Assembly: GCF_018326265.1 (NCBI RefSeq)
Contig: NZ_AP023360.1
Coordinates: 7,003,001-7,067,000, forward strand
Direction: 5' to 3'
DNA length: 64,000 nucleotides
Origin: Catellatospora sp. IY07-71
GTDB taxonomy: Bacteria; Actinomycetota; Actinomycetes; Mycobacteriales; Micromonosporaceae
The translations under genes and the position numbers were made by a program. Shown piece by piece: positions 39,685-48,685 of this stretch (within the stretch, counting starts at the first letter, position 1; every line of letters begins with the position of its first letter). The notes below the pieces were generated by a model. That model had not been told where the DNA came from, made no database searches, and saw only the letters and a list, made by a program, of their open reading frames with translations.

Positions 39685-41826
39685 ATGGGTGAGCGTTTCG
39701 CCTCGTGGATCACGAGCCGGATCGGCGCGGCCGTCGTGCTGCTGTCGACCGTGGCCCTGTCCGCGCTGGTGTTCCTCGGCAGCCCGGACCAGCCCGCGCC
39801 CGGGCCCGTCACGGGCCTGCCCGAGGGCAGACAGTCCACCCGCGTCACCGAGCTGCGGGACCGTTTCCCCGGCGGGCGCGCCGAGTCGGCGCTGGTCGTC
39901 TTCGAACGCGCCGGTGCGCCGCTCGGCGAGGCCGACCGCACGGCCATCGAGGCCGCGCAGCGCACGGCGGCGGCGGTCACGCACGTCGCCGACGTGCCCC
40001 CGGCCCGGTTCAGCGACGACGGCCGCGCCGCCCTGCTGCCGGTGCCGTTCGACGCCGGGCTGGACGCCCCGACCCGCAACGCCACCGTCGACGAGCTGCG
40101 CGCCGCGCTGCGCGGCACCGGGTCCGCGCTGCCGGACGGGCTGACCGCGCAGGTCACCGGCGGCGCCGCGTTCGGCCGGGACATCTCGGCGGCGTTCGAG
40201 GGCGCCGACGTGACGCTGCTGGCCGCCACCGCGATCGTGGTGGCGCTGCTGCTGCTCGTCACGTACCGCAGCCCGTTCCTGTGGATCGTCCCGCTGGCCG
40301 TGATCGGCCTCGGCGACCAGGTCACCGCCAAGCTGCTGCCCTGGCTGGGCCAGCTGATCGGCGAGCCGACCGACGCGTCCATCGCGGGCATCGTCTCGGT
40401 GCTCGTGTTCGGCGCCGGCACCGACTACGCGCTGCTGCTCATCTCCCGCTACCGCGAGGAGCTGCGGCGTACGCCCGACCGCCGGGCCGCGCTGGCCGCA
40501 GCCGTACGCGCCGCCGGACCTGCCATCGTCGGCAGCGCTGGCACCGTGATCCTGGCGTTGCTCACGCTGCTGACGGCGGTGCTCACCAGCAACCGCACGC
40601 TGGGACTCGCGGCCGCGGCCGGCGTCGCCGTGGCGCTGGTGTTCGGCCTGGTCGTGCTCCCGGCCGCGCTGGCGTTCCTGCCGCGTGGTGCGTTCTGGCC
40701 GCTCGTGCCCACGGTCGGCAGCGCCGACAGCAGCGCCACCGGCATCTGGGCCCGGGTCGCCGGGATCGTCGGCCGCCGCCCCCGGCTGGTGCTCGCCGGT
40801 GCCGCGCTCGTGCTCATCGCGCTGTCGGCGGGCCTGCTCACCACGAAGATCGGCCTGTCGCAGACCGAGCAGTTCCGCACCGAGGTCGAATCCGTGCAGG
40901 CGCAGGAGGTCCTGGCGGCCCACTTCCCCGCCGGGTCGTCCCAGCCGCTGACCGTCGTCGCGAACGCCGCGGCGGCCGACGCGGTCACCGCGACGGTGCG
41001 CACCACCCCGGGCGTCGCGGCGGTCGGCAAGCCTGAGGTATCGACCGACGGCGCGCTCGTCCAGCTGACCGCGCAGCTCGACCACGAGTCCGGCACCCCG
41101 GACGCGGACCGCACCGTCACCGCGCTGCGCGAGGGCCTGGCCGCGCTGGACGGCGCCGAGGCGCTCGTGGGCGGGCAGCCCGCGGCCGACCTCGACCAGC
41201 GCGACGCCAACGCGCGCGACAACGCGGTGGTCGCGCCGCTGGTCCTGGGCGTCGTGCTGCTGGTGCTCATCGTGCTGCTGCGCTCGATCGTGGCGCCGCT
41301 GCTCCTGCTGCTCACGGTCGTGGTCAGCTTCGCGGCGAGCCTCGGCGCGGCGAGCCTGGTCTTCGCCGCGCTCGACATCCCGGCGCTCGCGTCCAGCGTG
41401 CCGCTGCTGTCGTTCCTGTTCCTGGTCGCGCTGGGCGTGGACTACAACATCTTCCTGGTCAGCCGGGCCCGCGAAGAGGCTGCTTTGCGCGGCGACACCC
41501 GCGCGGGGATGCTGCGTGCGCTTTCGGCCACCGGTGGTGTGATCACCTCGGCCGGGGTGCTGCTCGCAGCGGTGTTCACCGTGCTGGGCGTGCTGCCGGT
41601 GATCGTGCTGACCCAGCTGGGCGTCATCGTCGGCGTCGGCGTGCTGCTGGACACGCTACTGGTGCGCACTCTCGTGGTCCCCGCGCTGGCGATGCTGCTG
41701 AGCGAGCGCTTCTGGTGGCCGTCCCGGCCGTCCGGCCACGGTCCCGTGAACGCGCCGCGTGAGCCGGTCGCCGCCCTGCTGCGGCAGACCGACCAGGATC
41801 CGGTGAAGGCGGTTGCCGGCAGCTGA
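39685..41826 (+). CDS. MMPL family (RND-type) transporter
   Basis: 713 residues. A first helix (GAAVVLLSTVALSALVFLG), a large outside domain, then two bundles: IVSVLVFGAGTDYALLLISR is the GxxxDY motif of MMPL proton relay, repeated as LVALGVDYNIFLVSRAREE in the second half. It exports lipids, peptides or drugs using proton motive force. ATG at 39685 is preceded by AGGAG; longer upstream frames are antisense to marR. Its likely controller is the divergent MarR protein. Confidence 0.9.
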   Translation: MGERFASWITSRIGAAVVLLSTVALSALVFLGSPDQPAPGPVTGLPEGRQSTRVTELRDRFPGGRAESALVVFERAGAPLGEADRTAIEAAQRTAAAVTHVADVPPARFSDDGRAALLPVPFDAGLDAPTRNATVDELRAALRGTGSALPDGLTAQVTGGAAFGRDISAAFEGADVTLLAATAIVVALLLLVTYRSPFLWIVPLAVIGLGDQVTAKLLPWLGQLIGEPTDASIAGIVSVLVFGAGTDYALLLISRYREELRRTPDRRAALAAAVRAAGPAIVGSAGTVILALLTLLTAVLTSNRTLGLAAAAGVAVALVFGLVVLPAALAFLPRGAFWPLVPTVGSADSSATGIWARVAGIVGRRPRLVLAGAALVLIALSAGLLTTKIGLSQTEQFRTEVESVQAQEVLAAHFPAGSSQPLTVVANAAAADAVTATVRTTPGVAAVGKPEVSTDGALVQLTAQLDHESGTPDADRTVTALREGLAALDGAEALVGGQPAADLDQRDANARDNAVVAPLVLGVVLLVLIVLLRSIVAPLLLLLTVVVSFAASLGAASLVFAALDIPALASSVPLLSFLFLVALGVDYNIFLVSRAREEAALRGDTRAGMLRALSATGGVITSAGVLLAAVFTVLGVLPVIVLTQLGVIVGVGVLLDTLLVRTLVVPALAMLLSERFWWPSRPSGHGPVNAPREPVAALLRQTDQDPVKAVAGS

Positions 41827-41839
41827 TGCGCTGCTGCCG

Positions 41840-41892
41840 CTTTGCTCTGCACACAAATACGCGACGGTTGCGTATTTGTGTGCAGAGCAAAG
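41840..41892. terminator. Perfect 23-bp hairpin
   Basis: 41840-41862 and 41870-41892 are exact reverse complements around GACGGTT. It lies between the convergent MMPL and cydB genes and should stop transcription from both sides. There is no T-tract, and it differs in sequence from the other hairpins. Confidence 0.8.
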
Positions 41893-41905
41893 GCCGGCTG
41901 GTGGC

Positions 41906-42928
41906 TCACTCCGGGATGTGCTGGGTGCCGATGCGCTTGCGGAAGACCCAGTAGGTCCAGCCCTGGTACAGCACGACGATCGGCGCGAAGACCACCGCCA
42001 CCCAGGACATGATCTTCAGCGTGTACGGCGTCGACGACGCGTTCGCCACGGTCAGGCTGTTGGCAGCGGCGTCCACCGTGGACGGCAGCACGTTCGGGTA
42101 GAGCCCCGCGAACAGCGACGCCACCGCCAGCGCGATCGCCAGCGCGGTGCCCGCGAACGCCCAGCCCTCGCGGCGCCCCTCGGCGTCGGTGCGCGACGGC
42201 AGCCGGTTGGCCACCAGCGCCCCGGCCAGGCACAGCACGGCCAGGGCGGACAGCACGAGCGCGGCCGGGGTGGACCGGTGCGCCAGCGTCAGCCCGAGGA
42301 ACAGCACGGCCAGCACGGCCGCGACCAGCCCGAATCGCTCGGCGAGCCGGTTGGCGCGGGTCCGGATGTCCCCAGCCGTCTTCAGCGCCAGGAAGATCGC
42401 CCCGTGGGTGAGGAACAGCGCCGTCGTGGTCAGCCCGCCCAGCAGCGCGTACGGGTTCAGCAGGTCGAACAGTCCGCCGGTGAAGTTGTGCCCGGCGTCC
42501 AGCGGCACCCCGCGCACGATGTTGGCGAACGCCACGCCCCAGATGAACGCGGGCACCGCCGAGCCGAACACGATCGCCGCGTCCCAGCGCCGCCGCCAGG
42601 CCGCCTCCGGCCGCTTGCCCCGGTAGTCGAACGCGACGCCGCGCAGGATCAGCGCCAGCAGGATCAGCAGCAGGGGCAGGTAGAACCCGGAGAACAGGGT
42701 CGCGTACCACTCCGGGAACGCGGCGAACATCGCCCCGCCCGCGGTGATCAGCCACACCTCGTTGCCGTCCCACAGCGGCCCGATGGTGTTGATGACCACG
42801 CGCCGCTCGCGGTCGTCCCGGCCCAGCACCGGCACCAGCATGCCCACGCCGAAGTCGAACCCCTCCAGCACGAAGTACCCGACGAACAGGCCTGCGATCA
42901 GCAGGAACCACAGTGTCGACAGTTCCAT
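41906..42928 (-). CDS. cydB: Cytochrome bd ubiquinol/menaquinol oxidase subunit II
   Basis: 340 residues with about eight helices. ELSTLWFLLIAGLFVGYFVL, EGFDFGVGMLVPVLGRDDRE and NTIGPLWDGNEVWLITAGGA are classic CydB sequences. It partners CydA in the high-affinity, proton-motive terminal oxidase. It starts 10 bp after cydA on the minus strand. No cydDC assembly genes follow in the window. Confidence 0.95.
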   Translation of the reverse strand: MELSTLWFLLIAGLFVGYFVLEGFDFGVGMLVPVLGRDDRERRVVINTIGPLWDGNEVWLITAGGAMFAAFPEWYATLFSGFYLPLLLILLALILRGVAFDYRGKRPEAAWRRRWDAAIVFGSAVPAFIWGVAFANIVRGVPLDAGHNFTGGLFDLLNPYALLGGLTTTALFLTHGAIFLALKTAGDIRTRANRLAERFGLVAAVLAVLFLGLTLAHRSTPAALVLSALAVLCLAGALVANRLPSRTDAEGRREGWAFAGTALAIALAVASLFAGLYPNVLPSTVDAAANSLTVANASSTPYTLKIMSWVAVVFAPIVVLYQGWTYWVFRKRIGTQHIPE

Positions 42929-42938
42929 GTCGCCCCTC

Positions 42939-44348
42939 CTAGTAAGCGAACGCCAGCGGGCGGTCTTCGTCGGACTCGGCTTCCTGCTCCACCGGCGGGC
43001 TGACGTCGGGCAGCCCCGCGCGGGCGTACTTGAGCAGCAGCCGCACCTCGATCACGGCGAGCACGCCGTACAGCAGCGTGAACACGGCCAGGGAGGTGAC
43101 CAGGTAGCCGACGCTGACGTTGGGCGAGTTGGCGGCGGCCGTCTTCATCTCGCCGAAGACGACCCACGGCTGGCGGCCCATCTCGGTGAAGATCCAGCCG
43201 GTGGAGTTGGCCACCAGCGGCAGCAGGGGCAGCAGCGGCAGCGCCCGCACCAGCCAGCGCGAGGTGGGGGTACGCCCGCGCCGGGTGGCCCAGAGGATCC
43301 ACAGCGCGAGCAGCGCGGCGGCCGCACCGAGGCCGATCATGAGCCGGAACGTCCAGTAGGTGAGCGGGATGTTCGGCTTGTACTCGCCGGGACCGTACTT
43401 CTGCTCGTACTCGTGCTGCAGGTCGTTGATGCCCTCGACACGGCCGTCGAAGCTGCCGGTGCCGAGGAACGACAGCAGGCCGGGGATCTCCACCGACCAC
43501 ACCGGACGGTCGCCGTCCAGCGTGCCGACGGTGAACACGGAGAACGGGGCGGGCTGCTCGGACTCGTAGAGGGCCTCGGCGGCGGCCATCTTCATCGGCT
43601 GCACCTCGGTCATGATCTTGCCCTGGATGTCGCCGGTGAGCAGCATCGCGCCCATCGCGACCAGCGTGGTCCACGCGCCGATCTTCGCCGCGCTGCGGAA
43701 CGCGGCGGTGTCGGTGCCCGCGCGCCGGACCAGGTGCCACACGGCGACGGCGGCGACCAGGCCGCCCGCGACCAGGAAGCAGCCGGCGATCGTATGCGGC
43801 ACGGTGATCAGCGCGACCTTGTTGGTGAGCACCGCCACGATGTCGGTCAGCTCGGCCCGGCCCGTCTGCGGGTCGATGCGGTAGCCGACCGGGTTCTGCA
43901 TCCACGAGTTCGCGGCGAGGATGAAGTACGCGCTGAGCACGGTGCCGACCGCGACGGTCCAGATGCAGGCGAGGTGGATCTTCTTCGGCAGCCGGTCCCA
44001 GCCGAAGATCCAGAGCCCGAGGAACGTGGACTCCAGGAAGAACGCGACGAGCGCCTCCATAGCCAGCGGCGCGCCGAACACGTCACCGACGAAGCGCGAG
44101 TACTCGCTCCAGTTCATGCCGAACTGGAACTCCTGCACGATGCCCGTGACCAGGCCCATCGCGAAGTTGATGAGGAACAGCTTGCCGAAGAACTTCGTCA
44201 GCTTGAGCCACTTCTCGTCGCCGGTGCGCACCCACGCGGTCTGGAATGCGGCGACCAGCCACACCAGGCCGACGGTAAGCGGCACGAAGAGGAAGTGGTA
44301 GACGGTGGTGATGCCGAACTGCCAGCGGGCCAGCTCCAGCGCATCCAT
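42939..44348 (-). CDS. cydA: Cytochrome bd oxidase subunit I
   Basis: 469 residues. The N-terminal LARWQFGITTVYHFLFVPLT carries the haem b595 ligand His18; a His in TVPHTIAGC and a Met in FTEMGRQPW are the b558 ligands. The quinol loop is of the short type usual in actinobacteria. It oxidises quinol and reduces O2 to water at low oxygen. The 217 bp upstream (44349-44565), divergent from the hisD-like gene, show no clear Rex-type palindrome. Confidence 0.95.
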   Translation of the reverse strand: MDALELARWQFGITTVYHFLFVPLTVGLVWLVAAFQTAWVRTGDEKWLKLTKFFGKLFLINFAMGLVTGIVQEFQFGMNWSEYSRFVGDVFGAPLAMEALVAFFLESTFLGLWIFGWDRLPKKIHLACIWTVAVGTVLSAYFILAANSWMQNPVGYRIDPQTGRAELTDIVAVLTNKVALITVPHTIAGCFLVAGGLVAAVAVWHLVRRAGTDTAAFRSAAKIGAWTTLVAMGAMLLTGDIQGKIMTEVQPMKMAAAEALYESEQPAPFSVFTVGTLDGDRPVWSVEIPGLLSFLGTGSFDGRVEGINDLQHEYEQKYGPGEYKPNIPLTYWTFRLMIGLGAAAALLALWILWATRRGRTPTSRWLVRALPLLPLLPLVANSTGWIFTEMGRQPWVVFGEMKTAAANSPNVSVGYLVTSLAVFTLLYGVLAVIEVRLLLKYARAGLPDVSPPVEQEAESDEDRPLAFAY

Positions 44349-44491
44349 GCCCGGACTCCTGCCTGTGTGAGGCTACTGGCGTCAGCGTCCTCCCTGGAAA
44401 AAGCGTGAACGACGGCGTATGCCACCAATGGGACCTGGGTCACGGGCATAGATCACTGGAACCGATCGGACGTTTCCTGCGACGCGCCGCT

Positions 44492-44510
44492 ATGGAAACC
44501 GCGTTTCCAT
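44492..44510 (+). promoter_or_regulatory. Palindromic operator upstream of hisD-like operon
   Basis: ATGGAAAC and GTTTCCAT are 8-bp arms around CGC. A TAGCCT -10-like hexamer follows after seven bases. It resembles the GAAACNGCGTTTC core at 16855 and 39051 and may bind a related (LacI- or IclR-type) regulator. Confidence 0.5.
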
Positions 44511-44565
44511 CTTGCTAGCCTGTCGGCACGCGCGCCTGCGGCGCCCCGACGGAGAGCGAGCCGTG

Positions 44566-45912
44566 ATGCACCGACAGCTCAAGGCCCCTGCGGAGAGTCC
44601 GGCGCGCGGCGCCGACCCCGAGGTACGGGCCACCGTCGCGGCGATCATCGACGACGTGCGTGCCCGCGGCGACGACGCGGTCCGCGAGCTGTCGGCCCGA
44701 TTCGACGGCTGGTCGCCCGAACGGTTCCGGCTGGGCCCGGACGAGGTCGAGGCGATCGTGGCGACCGTGCCCGCGCAGGTGCTCGACGACATCCGCACGG
44801 TGCAGGCCAACGTACGCCGGTTCGCCGAGCACCAGCGGGCGTCGCTGCGCGACTTCGAGGTCGAGACGGAGCCCGGCGTGCTGCTCGGCCAGCGCAACAT
44901 CCCGGTCGCGGCGGCGGGCGCGTACGTGCCGGGCGGCCGCTACCCGCTGGTCGCGTCGGCGCACATGACCATCGTCACCGCGAAGACGGCCGGGGTGCCG
45001 CGGGTCGCCGCGTGCACGCCGCCGATCCGCGGCCAGGTGCCCGCCGCGACCGTGGCCGCCATGCACCTGGCCGGCGCCGACGAGATCTACCTGCTCGGCG
45101 GGGTGCAGGCGGTGGCGGCGCTGGCCCTGGGCACGGCGAGCATCCCGGCCGTGGACATCCTCACCGGGCCGGGCAACGCGTACGTCGCCGAGGCCAAGCG
45201 GCAGCTGTTCGGCGAGGTCGGCATCGACCTGCTCGCCGGGCCGACCGAGATCCTGATCATCGCCGACGCGTACGCCGACCCGTTCGTGGTCGCGGTGGAC
45301 CTGCTCAGCCAGGCCGAGCACGGCCCCGACTCCCCCGCCGTCCTGATCACCACCTCGGTGGACCTGGGAAGGCAGGTGCTCGACCACGTCGCCCGGATCC
45401 TGCCCGGCATGCCGACCCGCGACTACGCCGAACCGGCCTGGCGCGACCACGGGCAGGTCATCGTCGTGGACGACCTGGACGCGGCGTACGCGCTGGCCGA
45501 CGAGTTCGCATTCGAGCACGTGCAGGTGCTGACCCGGCAGCCGCGCGAGGCGCTGGAGCGGATGCGCGACTACGGCGCGCTGTTCCTCGGCGAGGGCACC
45601 TGCGTGTCGTACGGCGACAAGGTCATCGGCACCAACCACACGCTGCCCACCCGGCGCGGCGCCCGGTACACGGGTGGGCTGTGGGTGGGCCGCTACCTCA
45701 AGACCGTCACCTACCAGGAGGTCGTCGACCCGGCGGCCAGCGTGGCGCTGGGGCGGCTGTGCGGCCGGGCCAGCCGGGTCGAGCTGTTCGAGGGCCACGC
45801 CCGCTCCGGCGACGTGCGCGCGGCCAAGTACGCGGGCGACCCGCTGCCGTGGGCCGATGCGCCCGCCGAGGCGGCGCTGTCCGCGCGGGTAGTGGCCGAG
45901 GCAGCCCCGTGA
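44566..45912 (+). CDS. Histidinol dehydrogenase paralogue (sulfopropanediol 3-dehydrogenase-like)
   Basis: 448 residues from the ATG at 44566 (GGAGAG nine bases upstream; a GTG three bases earlier is also possible). AAAGAYVPGGRYPLVASAHM, LTGPGNAYVAEAKRQLFG, LLAGPTEILIIAD, LSQAEHGPDSPAVLI and GTNHTLPTRRGARYTGG are HisD-family motifs, including the metal-site Gln and His. No other his genes are near; instead an SDR and a membrane protein follow. That context favours a catabolic paralogue such as HpsN, which oxidises sulfopropanediol, or another diol dehydrogenase. Confidence 0.8.
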   Translation: MHRQLKAPAESPARGADPEVRATVAAIIDDVRARGDDAVRELSARFDGWSPERFRLGPDEVEAIVATVPAQVLDDIRTVQANVRRFAEHQRASLRDFEVETEPGVLLGQRNIPVAAAGAYVPGGRYPLVASAHMTIVTAKTAGVPRVAACTPPIRGQVPAATVAAMHLAGADEIYLLGGVQAVAALALGTASIPAVDILTGPGNAYVAEAKRQLFGEVGIDLLAGPTEILIIADAYADPFVVAVDLLSQAEHGPDSPAVLITTSVDLGRQVLDHVARILPGMPTRDYAEPAWRDHGQVIVVDDLDAAYALADEFAFEHVQVLTRQPREALERMRDYGALFLGEGTCVSYGDKVIGTNHTLPTRRGARYTGGLWVGRYLKTVTYQEVVDPAASVALGRLCGRASRVELFEGHARSGDVRAAKYAGDPLPWADAPAEAALSARVVAEAAP

Positions 45913-46685
45913 CCGCCGATCGGGTGGCCGGGCGCACCGCGCTGGTCACCGGGGCGGGCAACGGGCTGGGCCGGGCGATCGCCCACGCGCTGTCGGCGGC
46001 CGGGGTCCGGGTGATCCTGGTCGGGCGCACCGCCGCGAAGCTGGAGCAGGTGGCGGGCGAGCTGCGGGACGCGGCGGCCGGGGTCCGCACGGCCGTCTGC
46101 GACACGGCTCAGCCCTGCGCGGTGGACGCGCTGCGGGCGGAGCTGTCCGATGAGGACGTGTCCATCCTGGTCAACAACGCCGGCATCGCCGGGCCGGTGC
46201 GTGAGCTGGTGGACGTCGAACCGGCCGAGTGGGACGAGGTGTTCGCGGTCAACGTGCGCGGGGTGTACCTGATGTGCCGCGCCTTCCTGCCCGCGATGAT
46301 CTCCCGCCGGAGCGGGGACGTGATCAACGTCGCGTCGGTGAGCGGCAAGCGGCCGCTGGCCCGGCGCACGCCGTACACCGCCTCGAAGATGGCCGTGCTG
46401 GGCCTGACCGTCACGCTGGCGCACGAGGTCGGCGAGCACGGCGTGCTGGTCAACTGCCTGTCGCCGGGGCCGGTGGCCGGGCCGCGGATGGAGCGCAACT
46501 TCCGACTGGAGGCCGAGCGCACCGGGGTCAGCTACGAGCAGGCCGAGCAGGCGTTCGTTTCGCGGGCGGCGTTGCAGCGCATGGTGACCGAGGAGGAGGT
46601 CGGCGCGGCGGCGCTGGCGATCCTGCGGATGCCCGGAATGACGGGCGCCGACATCGATCTGTCCGGTGGCATGATCGGACGGTGA
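45909..46685 (+). CDS. SDR family oxidoreductase
   Basis: 258 residues, GTG start overlapping the preceding TGA. TGAGNGLG is the cofactor loop, NNAGIAGPV the NNAG motif and YTASK the catalytic Tyr/Lys; the C-terminal ITGADIDLSGGM-type ending (MTGADIDLSGGMIG) is usual for classical SDRs of the FabG type. Coupled translation with the hisD-like gene suggests successive oxidations of one polyol-type substrate. Confidence 0.87.
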   Translation: MTADRVAGRTALVTGAGNGLGRAIAHALSAAGVRVILVGRTAAKLEQVAGELRDAAAGVRTAVCDTAQPCAVDALRAELSDEDVSILVNNAGIAGPVRELVDVEPAEWDEVFAVNVRGVYLMCRAFLPAMISRRSGDVINVASVSGKRPLARRTPYTASKMAVLGLTVTLAHEVGEHGVLVNCLSPGPVAGPRMERNFRLEAERTGVSYEQAEQAFVSRAALQRMVTEEEVGAAALAILRMPGMTGADIDLSGGMIGR

Positions 46686-46701
46686 CCCGGGGAGGAAAGC
46701 T

Positions 46702-47760
46702 GTGAACGGAAACGGCTGGCGCGCGGAGCGGGTCCTGGCGGGCGGCATCGCCGCGGGCCTGGTCATGACGGCGCTGATCGGCGTGAGCGGCTGGTGGCTG
46801 GCCCGCCCGGACTTCCTGCCCGACACCGGTCCGTCCTGGTACGTCTGGCAGCTGCCCGAGCGATCCACGCTCATCATGGCCGGCGTGTGGGGGCTCTACG
46901 CCCTGCACCAGGTCGGCTTCTGGGCGCTCATCTGGTACGGCCGGCAGCGGGTCGGCACGTACACCAAGGGCCTGCACCGGGTGAACGCGTGGGCGCTGGC
47001 CTTCAACGGCGTGTTCGTGCTGCTCCACTTCGCCCAGACGCAGCTGTGGTACGACGCGCTCGCCCAGGACGTGTCGATCTGGTCGTCGCAGTTCTCGGTG
47101 ATCATCCTGCTGGTCTGGGTGCTGCTGATGGAGAGCGATCGGCGCGGGCTGTTCTTCGGGCGGACCGTGCCCACGCCGGGCGGCGCGGGGGTCCGCGCGT
47201 GGGCGCGCAAGTACCACGGCTACTACTTCGCCTGGGCCGCGGTCTACACGTTCTGGTACCACCCGATGGAGACCACGGCCGGGCACCTGGTCGGCTTCCT
47301 GTACATGTTCCTGATCCTGCTGCAGGGCAGCCTGTTCCTGACCCGGGCGCACGTGAACCGGTGGTGGACGGTAACCCTGGAGCTGGCGGTGCTGTTCCAC
47401 GGCGCGATCGTGGCGCTGAACAGCCCGAAGCAGCTGTGGTTCCAGTTCGGCTGGGGTTTCGCCACCATCTTCGTGATCACCCAGATGCACGGCCTGGGCC
47501 TGCCCCGCTGGGCGAAGTGGCTGATCGGCTCGGCGTACGTCGTCTCGGCCGGCGTCGTCGTCTCGCTGATCGGCCCGCACAAGCTCGCCGAGCTGCCGCG
47601 CGTGCCCGCCGCCGAGTACGTCGGCGTCTTCATCCTCGCCGCCTTCTTCGCCCTCGCCCTCTGGATCGCCCGCCGCCTCCGCCCCACCCCGTCGGGGGCG
47701 GGGCCGAAGGCGGAGGTCAGCGGCTCTGCGCCAGGTATGGGGCCAGGCGGTCGAGGGTGA
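46702..47760 (+). CDS. Hypothetical membrane protein
   Basis: 352 residues, GTG start after GGGGAGGAAAG. About nine helices, with several aromatic-rich motifs (WYVWQLPERSTLIMAGVWGL, HFAQTQLWYDALAQDVSIW, KYHGYYFAWAAVYTFWYHPM). His/Trp clusters at the membrane face might bind a cofactor, but no family is recognised. It forms an operon with the hisD-like and SDR genes. Its last 44 bp overlap the convergent SRPBCC gene. Confidence 0.65.
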   Translation: MNGNGWRAERVLAGGIAAGLVMTALIGVSGWWLARPDFLPDTGPSWYVWQLPERSTLIMAGVWGLYALHQVGFWALIWYGRQRVGTYTKGLHRVNAWALAFNGVFVLLHFAQTQLWYDALAQDVSIWSSQFSVIILLVWVLLMESDRRGLFFGRTVPTPGGAGVRAWARKYHGYYFAWAAVYTFWYHPMETTAGHLVGFLYMFLILLQGSLFLTRAHVNRWWTVTLELAVLFHGAIVALNSPKQLWFQFGWGFATIFVITQMHGLGLPRWAKWLIGSAYVVSAGVVVSLIGPHKLAELPRVPAAEYVGVFILAAFFALALWIARRLRPTPSGAGPKAEVSGSAPGMGPGGRG

Positions 47761-48217
47761 AGTTCCAGCCGTGCCGGATGCCGAGGTCGAGCCAGCCCTT
47801 GACGTCCTCATCGCTGAGGTGGTCGGGGAAGTCGACCCGCAGGCTCATCTCGGTGGCGCTGCCGTCCGCCGCGAAGTCGAGGGTGACCAGCGGGTTGTCC
47901 TCCAGCCGGGCCGGGTCCAGCGCGGGCCAGCCGTCAACCGCGCCCCAGGCGAAGACCAGCCGTCGCGACGGGACGATCTCGCGGTAGACGCCGCCCGTGA
48001 CGTACGCCTTCCGCTCGTTCTCGATCATGTGCAGCCGCCACTGGCCGCCGACCCGCAGGTCCACGGTGGTGGGCAGGGCGGGCGGGGGCGCGGTCGGGTT
48101 GGCGAACCACTGCACCAGGTGCTCGGGCTCCGTCCAGGCCCGGAAGACGACCTCCGGAGGCGCGTCGAGGCGGCGCACGACGGTGAAGGTGCGCAGGGTG
48201 CCGGTGTGGGTGGTCAT
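47717..48217 (-). CDS. SRPBCC / AHSA1 domain protein
   Basis: 166 residues. FTVVRRLDAPPEVVFRAWTE, LVQWFANP, GGQWRLHMI and the C-terminal GWLDLGIRHGWNFTLDRLAPYL are typical of Aha1-like START-fold proteins. It starts within the stop of the ArsR gene (ATGA). The ArsR-SRPBCC pair is common in bacteria; the fold binds a hydrophobic ligand, but the role is unknown. Confidence 0.87.
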   Translation of the reverse strand: MTTHTGTLRTFTVVRRLDAPPEVVFRAWTEPEHLVQWFANPTAPPPALPTTVDLRVGGQWRLHMIENERKAYVTGGVYREIVPSRRLVFAWGAVDGWPALDPARLEDNPLVTLDFAADGSATEMSLRVDFPDHLSDEDVKGWLDLGIRHGWNFTLDRLAPYLAQSR

Positions 48218-48558
48218 CGTTGCTCCTCGGGTTCGGTCGGCAGCATGGTCTTGAGGTGCTCGGCAAGGCGGTCGAGGCGCTCGGTGAAGAAGGTCCGGTA
48301 GGGCGCCATCCAGTCGTCGACCTCGCGCAGCGGCGCCGGTTCCAGCCGGCACGGCCGCCACTGCGCGTCGCGGCCTTTCACCACGAGGCCGGCCCGCTCC
48401 AGGACCTTCAGGTGCCGGGAGATCGCGGGCAGGCTCATCGCGTGCGGCGCCGCCAGCTCGTTCACGGTGGCCTCGCCCTGCGCGAGCCGGGCCAGGATGG
48501 CCCGCCGGGTCGGGTCGGCCAGCGCCGCGAACGTGACGCTCAGCTGATCGTCGATCAT
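48214..48558 (-). CDS. ArsR family transcriptional regulator
   Basis: 114 residues from the ATG at 48558; a longer frame to 48603 would run through the operator repeats and is rejected. The winged helix is FAALADPTRRAILARLAQGE, ATVNELAAPHAMSLPAISRH, LKVLERAGLVVKGRD. The cysteines expected of a metal sensor are absent, as in the subgroup paired with SRPBCC genes. It probably represses its own two-gene operon through the direct repeats at 48563-48594. Confidence 0.88.
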   Translation of the reverse strand: MIDDQLSVTFAALADPTRRAILARLAQGEATVNELAAPHAMSLPAISRHLKVLERAGLVVKGRDAQWRPCRLEPAPLREVDDWMAPYRTFFTERLDRLAEHLKTMLPTEPEEQR

Positions 48559-48562
48559 GCAC

Positions 48563-48594
48563 TTAGCCGATCTGTTAATTAGCGGATGTGTTAA
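48563..48594. promoter_or_regulatory. Tandem 16-bp direct repeats, predicted ArsR operator
   Basis: TTAGCCGATCTGTTAA is followed without gap by TTAGCGGATGTGTTAA (two mismatches). The block is AT-rich compared with its surroundings, begins 5 bp before the ArsR start codon and probably overlaps its promoter. Confidence 0.65.
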
Positions 48595-48685
48595 ATAAAC
48601 CATCCGGGCGGCGGGCCGTCAAGCCCTCCCCCGGTTTCCGCGCCTCCACCACCGGGTACGACCTCCCGACACCGGAGGGGGAGAC

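Noticed and set aside
44349-44565. Rex or FNR-type operator before cydA
   Set aside because: No TTGTGA-N-TCACAA-like palindrome could be found; the only clear palindrome (44492-44510) is nearer the hisD-like gene.
44566-45912. Histidine biosynthesis hisD
   Set aside because: No other his genes are adjacent and the operon partners are an SDR and a membrane protein; a paralogue is more likely.
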